The notes beneath the pieces were generated by a model that worked only from the letters and a program-made list of their open reading frames with translations, was not told the origin of the DNA and ran no database searches. A stretch of DNA of 64,000 bases from Bradyrhizobium sp. JYMT SZCCT0428. GTDB taxonomy: Bacteria; Pseudomonadota; Alphaproteobacteria; Rhizobiales; Xanthobacteraceae. The stretch is from contig NZ_JAFCLS010000044.1 in the NCBI RefSeq assembly GCF_018131075.1, positions 1 through 64,000 of the forward strand, in the 5' to 3' direction. Position 1 is the stretch's first letter. Every line of letters begins with the position of its first letter. Positions 60,281 through 64,000 of this stretch are shown piece by piece. The position numbers were made by a program, and so were the translations under genes.

Positions 60281-61000
60281 TTACCGCCCGTTGGCCTTGC
60301 GCCAAGCCGCAAAATCCTTCGGCGTCTGCTCGTCGGTTGCCGGATAGAGGCCGAGGATCGATCGGCCCTTGCGCACTTCTTCGGTAACAAAATCCTCGAA
60401 CGCCGTCATCTCGACCGCCTCGTCGGCGATTTCGTCGGCAAGATGCGCGGGAATCACGATCACGCCGTCGCTGTCGCCGAGAATGACGTCGCCGGGGAAC
60501 ACCGGCGCGTCGCCGCAGCCGATCGGCACGTTGATCTCGATCGCCTGGTGCAGCGTCAGGTTGGTCGGCGCGCTCGGCCGCTGGTGGTAGGCGGGAAAGC
60601 CGAGCGCGGCGATTTCGGCCGAGTCGCGAAAGCCGCCATCGGTGATGACACCGGCCGCGCCGCGCTTCATCAGCCGCGTCACCAGGATGGCGCCGGCCGA
60701 AGCCGCGCGCGCGTCCTTGCGGCTGTCCATCACAAGTACCGCGCCGGGCGGGCAGTCCTCGATCGCCTTGCGTTGCGGATGGGCACGGTCGCGGAACACC
60801 TCGATCTTGTTGAGGTCCTCGCGCGCCGGCATGTAGCGCAGCGTGAAGGCTTCCCCGACCAGCACCGGCTGATTTGGCCCGAGCGGATGCACATCCTGGA
60901 TCATCTGAATGCGGAAGCCGCGCTTGAACAGCGCGGTGGCGACGGTGGCGGTGGAGACGGTTTTGAGTTTGTTGCGGGTGGCGTCGCTCAGTTTTGTCAT
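60281..61000 (-). CDS. RraA-like protein / HMG-CHA aldolase family
   Basis: A 239-residue protein of the RraA superfamily. The active-site-like segments are VITDGGFRDS (Arg-Asp pair of the class II pyruvate aldolases) and GDSDGVIVIP. In aldolase members these bind a divalent metal and pyruvate enolate; in true RraA the protein inhibits RNase E. Its place between a semialdehyde dehydrogenase and a lactonase favours a metabolic role on a 2-oxo-acid over RNase control (inference). Confidence 0.8.
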   Translation of the reverse strand: MTKLSDATRNKLKTVSTATVATALFKRGFRIQMIQDVHPLGPNQPVLVGEAFTLRYMPAREDLNKIEVFRDRAHPQRKAIEDCPPGAVLVMDSRKDARAASAGAILVTRLMKRGAAGVITDGGFRDSAEIAALGFPAYHQRPSAPTNLTLHQAIEINVPIGCGDAPVFPGDVILGDSDGVIVIPAHLADEIADEAVEMTAFEDFVTEEVRKGRSILGLYPATDEQTPKDFAAWRKANGR

Positions 61001-61022
61001 GTTGTTCTATCCCAGTTTATTC

Positions 61023-61104
61023 CGTCATTCCGGGATGGTGCGTTAGCACCAGACCCGGAATCTCGAGATTCCGGGTTCGCACTTCGTGCGCCCCGGAATG
61101 ACGG
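61023..61104. repeat. Palindromic repeat, family 2
   Basis: CGTCATTCCGGGATGGTGCG to GTGCGCCCCGGAATGACGG, nearly the same as the copy at 11741-11820. It lies between the lactonase and RraA-like genes inside the operon. Confidence 0.87.
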
Positions 61105-61114
61105 TGGTAATTAC

Positions 61115-62206
61115 TTACACCGCGCCATGCGCTTCCACGTAAAGCGCGTACACGGAGTGGCTGCTCGTCATATAGAGGCGGTTGTTCTTCGGGCCGCCGA
61201 AACAGAGGTTGGCGCAACGCTCCGGCAGCCGGATGAAGGCGAGCGGCTTGCCCGCCGAGTTGAACACCATCACGCCATCGAGGTCTTCCGACTTGCCCTT
61301 CAGCTGATACACCTTGCGGCCGCCAACGTCAGCGGGATCCGGCTGCAACGCGCCGTTGCTGCCCCAGCCGCACCACAGATTGCCGTCGCGATCGACCCGG
61401 AAGCCGTCGAGCGCGCCCTGATCGGCGGCGTCGATCAGCTTGGTGCGGCTGCCGAGCGTGCCGTCGGCGTTGACGTCATAGGCCCAGATGCTGCGGTTGG
61501 GCGAACCCTTCCACTCGACGACGTAAAGCTTCTTCTCATCGGGCGAGAACGCCAGGCCGTTGGGATTGACGATGTCGGTGATGACGGCCGATATCTTGCC
61601 GTCCTTGGCGATGCGGTAGACGTTGGTGGTGGCCTGTTCGGGCTTTTCCTTCTTGCCCTCCCACTCGCCATTGATGCCGAACAAGGGATCGGTGAACCAG
61701 ATGCTGTCGTCGGACTTGACCACGACGTCGTTCGGCGCGTTCAACCGCTTGCCTTCGAACTTGTCGGCGAGCACCGTGATCTTGCCGTCCTTCTCGGTGC
61801 GGGTGACGCGGCGGGTCACCGAATGCTCGCAGGTGACGAGGCGGCCCTGGCGGTCGCGTGTGTTGCCGTTGGCATAGTTGGCGTTAGCGCGGAAGACGCT
61901 GGTCTGGTTGGTCTTCTCGTCGAACTTCATAATGCGATTATTGGGGATGTCACTCCACAGGAGATAGCCGCCCTCGGGAAAATAGGCCGGCCCTTCGGCC
62001 CAGCGGAAACCGGTCGCGATCTGCTCGACGGTCGAGGAATAGATCCGGTATTTTGTGAAGCTCGGATCGAGGATTTGCACCGACGGATCGGGATAGCGCT
62101 GGTTCATCGTGAACGGGAATGACTGCGCGCCGGCGGCACGCGAGAGAAGCGTGGTGGCCGCGGTGGCGCCGGCTGCGGCGAGGATGTTGCGTCGTGTGAT
62201 GCTCAT
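61115..62206 (-). CDS. Exported SMP-30/gluconolactonase-family lactonase
   Basis: A 363-residue six-bladed propeller enzyme that hydrolyses sugar lactones. The N-terminus SITRRNILAAAGATAATTLL is a twin-arginine-type signal ending AAGAQS, so it acts in the periplasm. Metal-ligand segments of the family are seen in RWAEGPAYF (Glu), RLNAPNDVVV (Asn) and NPNGLAFSPDEKKLYVVE (Asn, Asp). The ATG at 62206 has GGAGGA upstream; the longer frame overlapping the dehydratase gene is not real. It supplies the aldonate for the neighbouring dehydratase. Confidence 0.85.
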   Translation of the reverse strand: MSITRRNILAAAGATAATTLLSRAAGAQSFPFTMNQRYPDPSVQILDPSFTKYRIYSSTVEQIATGFRWAEGPAYFPEGGYLLWSDIPNNRIMKFDEKTNQTSVFRANANYANGNTRDRQGRLVTCEHSVTRRVTRTEKDGKITVLADKFEGKRLNAPNDVVVKSDDSIWFTDPLFGINGEWEGKKEKPEQATTNVYRIAKDGKISAVITDIVNPNGLAFSPDEKKLYVVEWKGSPNRSIWAYDVNADGTLGSRTKLIDAADQGALDGFRVDRDGNLWCGWGSNGALQPDPADVGGRKVYQLKGKSEDLDGVMVFNSAGKPLAFIRLPERCANLCFGGPKNNRLYMTSSHSVYALYVEAHGAV

Positions 62207-62257
62207 GGGTGGTCCTCCCTGGGATGTTTTTGTATGGTCCTTGTTCTTCGTTATCCA

Positions 62258-62344
62258 CGTCATTGCGAGAAGCAAAGCGACGAAGCAATCCATTCTTCCT
62301 TTTGTGCCGAGAGATGGATTGCTTCGCTTCGCTCGCACTGACGA
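62258..62344. repeat. Palindromic repeat, family 3
   Basis: CGTCATTGCGAGAAGCAAAGCG to CGCTTCGCTCGCACTGACG, with AAGCAATCCAT and ATGGATTGCTT inside. It lies between the dehydratase and lactonase genes. Confidence 0.87.
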
Positions 62345-62349
62345 TTGCG

Positions 62350-64000
62350 CTAGTAAATCGACGGCTCCCCTACCGGCTTGCCAAAGCCGGTCTCCAGGAA
62401 ATCGAAATCGCAGCCTTCGTTGGCCTGCTTGATGTGCCTGGTGAACATCCAGCCATAGCCGCGCTCGAACCGGCGCTCCGGCGCTTTCCATTCGGCGCGG
62501 CGCTTTGCAAGTTCCGCCTCCGGCACATCGAGGTTGATGGTGCGGGCGTTGACGTCGAGCGTGATGCGGTCACCATTCTTGACCAGCGCCAGCGGGCCGC
62601 CGATATAGGATTCCGGCGACACATGCAGGATGCAGGCGCCGTAGCTGGTGCCGCTCATGCGCGCATCCGACAGCCGCACCATGTCGCGCACGCCCTGCTT
62701 CACCAGTTTTGTGGGGATCGGCAGCATGCCCCATTCCGGCATGCCGGGACCGCCTTGCGGCCCGGCATTGCGCAGGATCAGGACGTGATCCGCGGTCACA
62801 TCGAGATCGGGATCGTCGATCGCTTTCTTCATCGAGGGGTAGTCGTCGAACACCAGCGCCGGCCCCGTGTGCTTGAGAAAACGCCGCTCGCAGGCGGAGG
62901 GTTTTATCACGCAGCCATCTGGCGCAAGATTGCCCTTGAGCACCGCGAGCGCGCCTTCGGCATAGATCGGGTCGTTCACGGTGCGGATGACGTCGTCGTT
63001 GTAAACTTCGGCGCGCGCGATGTTCTCGCCGAGCGTCTGGCCGGTCACGGTCATGACGTCGAGATGCAGATGCTCCCTGATGCGGCTCATCAGGCCCGGC
63101 AATCCGCCGGCATAGAAGAAATCCTCCATCAGATATTTGTCGCCGCTCGGACGCACATTGGCGATCACGGGCACCTTGCGGCTGGCGATCTCGAAATCGT
63201 CGAGCCCGATATCCTGACCGGCGCGGCGGGCCTGCGCGATCAGATGGATGATTGCATTGGTCGAGCAGCCCATCGCCATCGCCACCGTGATCGCGTTCTC
63301 GAAGGCCCTGCGGGTCTGGATCTTGTTCGGCGTCAGATCCTCCCACACCATCTCGACGATGCGGCGGCCGCATTCCGAGGCCATGCGGATGTGGCCGGCG
63401 TCGGCGGCCGGGATCGAGGATGCACCCGGCAGGGTCATGCCGATCGACTCGGCGATCGCGGTCATGGTCGAGGCGGTGCCCATGGTCATGCAGGTGCCGT
63501 AGCTGCGGGCGATGCCGGCCTCGACATCGACCCAATCCTTGTCGGAGATTTTGCCGGCGCGCCGCTCGTCCCAGAATTTCCAGGCGTCCGAGCCGGAGCC
63601 CAGGGTCTTGCCCTTCCAGTTGCCGCGCAGCATCGGCCCGGCCGGAAGATAGATCGTCGGCAGGCCCATGCTGGTGGCGCCGAGCAGAAGGCCTGGCGTG
63701 GTCTTGTCACAGCCGCCCATCAGCACGACGCCGTCGACGGGATGGCCGCGCAACAATTCCTCCGCGTCCATCGCCAGCATGTTGCGATAGAGCATCGTGG
63801 TCGGCTTCAGGAACGATTCCGACAGCGACAGCGCCGGCAGCTCCATCGGAAAACCGCCCGCCATCAGGATGCCGCGCTTGACGTCGTCGACGCGGGACTT
63901 GAAATGCATGTGGCAGGGCTGCGCGTCCGACCAGGTGTTGAGAATCGCAATGACGGGGCGGCCCTTCCACTCCTCCGGCGCGTAGCCCATCTGCATCGCG
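62350..64000 (-). CDS. Sugar-acid dehydratase, IlvD/Edd family (partial)
   Basis: The 5' end lies beyond the window; about 550 residues are seen and the first few dozen are missing. The enzyme removes water from an aldonate to give a 2-oxo-3-deoxy acid. Three iron-sulfur ligand Cys are present in SDAQPCH, GGCDKTTPG and TCMTMGTASTM. These and the sequence VLMGGCDKTTP fit the pentonate/hexonate dehydratase branch (arabinonate, xylonate or gluconate type) rather than valine-pathway IlvD. The neighbouring lactonase and semialdehyde dehydrogenase support a catabolic role. The exact sugar is not determined. Confidence 0.88.
   Translation of the reverse strand, partial: AMQMGYAPEEWKGRPVIAILNTWSDAQPCHMHFKSRVDDVKRGILMAGGFPMELPALSLSESFLKPTTMLYRNMLAMDAEELLRGHPVDGVVLMGGCDKTTPGLLLGATSMGLPTIYLPAGPMLRGNWKGKTLGSGSDAWKFWDERRAGKISDKDWVDVEAGIARSYGTCMTMGTASTMTAIAESIGMTLPGASSIPAADAGHIRMASECGRRIVEMVWEDLTPNKIQTRRAFENAITVAMAMGCSTNAIIHLIAQARRAGQDIGLDDFEIASRKVPVIANVRPSGDKYLMEDFFYAGGLPGLMSRIREHLHLDVMTVTGQTLGENIARAEVYNDDVIRTVNDPIYAEGALAVLKGNLAPDGCVIKPSACERRFLKHTGPALVFDDYPSMKKAIDDPDLDVTADHVLILRNAGPQGGPGMPEWGMLPIPTKLVKQGVRDMVRLSDARMSGTSYGACILHVSPESYIGGPLALVKNGDRITLDVNARTINLDVPEAELAKRRAEWKAPERRFERGYGWMFTRHIKQANEGCDFDFLETGFGKPVGEPSIY

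Noticed and set aside
60233..62122. A 629-codon plus-strand frame opposite the RraA-like and lactonase genes
   Set aside because: It crosses two genes and a palindromic repeat and has no motif; it is a composition artefact.

Overview
The window looks like chromosomal DNA of a Bradyrhizobium-type alphaproteobacterium (Nitrobacteraceae). This rests on high GC, on the protein families present (form II CO-dehydrogenase-like hydroxylase, homogentisate pathway, LssY-like protein, caspase-like pseudoenzymes, Tat-dependent binding proteins), and on about twenty palindromic repeat elements of several families scattered between genes. There are no rRNA or tRNA genes, transposases, prophage genes or CRISPR arrays. 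The assignment is by family resemblance only.

Layout. 0-9.4 kb: a dispersed repeat, a chemoreceptor with a 3' frameshift, a coxSLM-type molybdenum hydroxylase operon, an alpha-methylacyl-CoA racemase and HPPD. 9.5-18.2 kb: an Lrp-type regulator, a DUF1272 protein, the homogentisate operon (FAD monooxygenase, DUF2783 protein, degenerate metallo-beta-lactamase-fold protein, HmgA, FahA) with a divergent MarR regulator, then a lactonase/RidA pair. 18.5-31 kb: an envelope cluster (caspase-like pseudoenzyme with TPRs, OmpA-like protein, RND adaptor and pump), a Crp-family regulator, an AsmA-like protein and a membrane class III cyclase. 31-34 kb: small secreted proteins, a 1-kb block of repeats, an RTX protein, and an orphan antitoxin with a toxin remnant. 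34-44 kb: a CadC-like regulator, a methyltransferase, a hydrolase, a second RND-type adaptor beside a second caspase-like pseudoenzyme, a possible terpene-cyclase-fold protein, a nuclease-like protein and an LssY-domain protein. 44-51 kb: a class V aminotransferase and an ABC importer with two tandem binding proteins. 51-58.6 kb: oligopeptidase B and a TetR-controlled RND pump. 58.8-64 kb: a sugar-acid oxidation operon (dehydratase, periplasmic lactonase, RraA-like protein, semialdehyde dehydrogenase), with the dehydratase cut by the window end.

How the genes fit together. HPPD, HmgA and FahA take 4-hydroxyphenylpyruvate to fumarate and acetoacetate; maleylacetoacetate isomerase is not in the window. 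The last operon fits non-phosphorylative oxidation of a sugar lactone towards 2-oxoglutarate. A Crp-like regulator, a nucleotide cyclase and three TGTGA-N6-TCACA-like sites suggest a cyclic-nucleotide regulon.

The most unusual features are two paralogous secreted caspase-like proteins that have lost both catalytic residues, each near a paralogous two-cysteine RND-type adaptor; a dispersed repeat with a foldable multi-stem head; and the predicted Crp sites.
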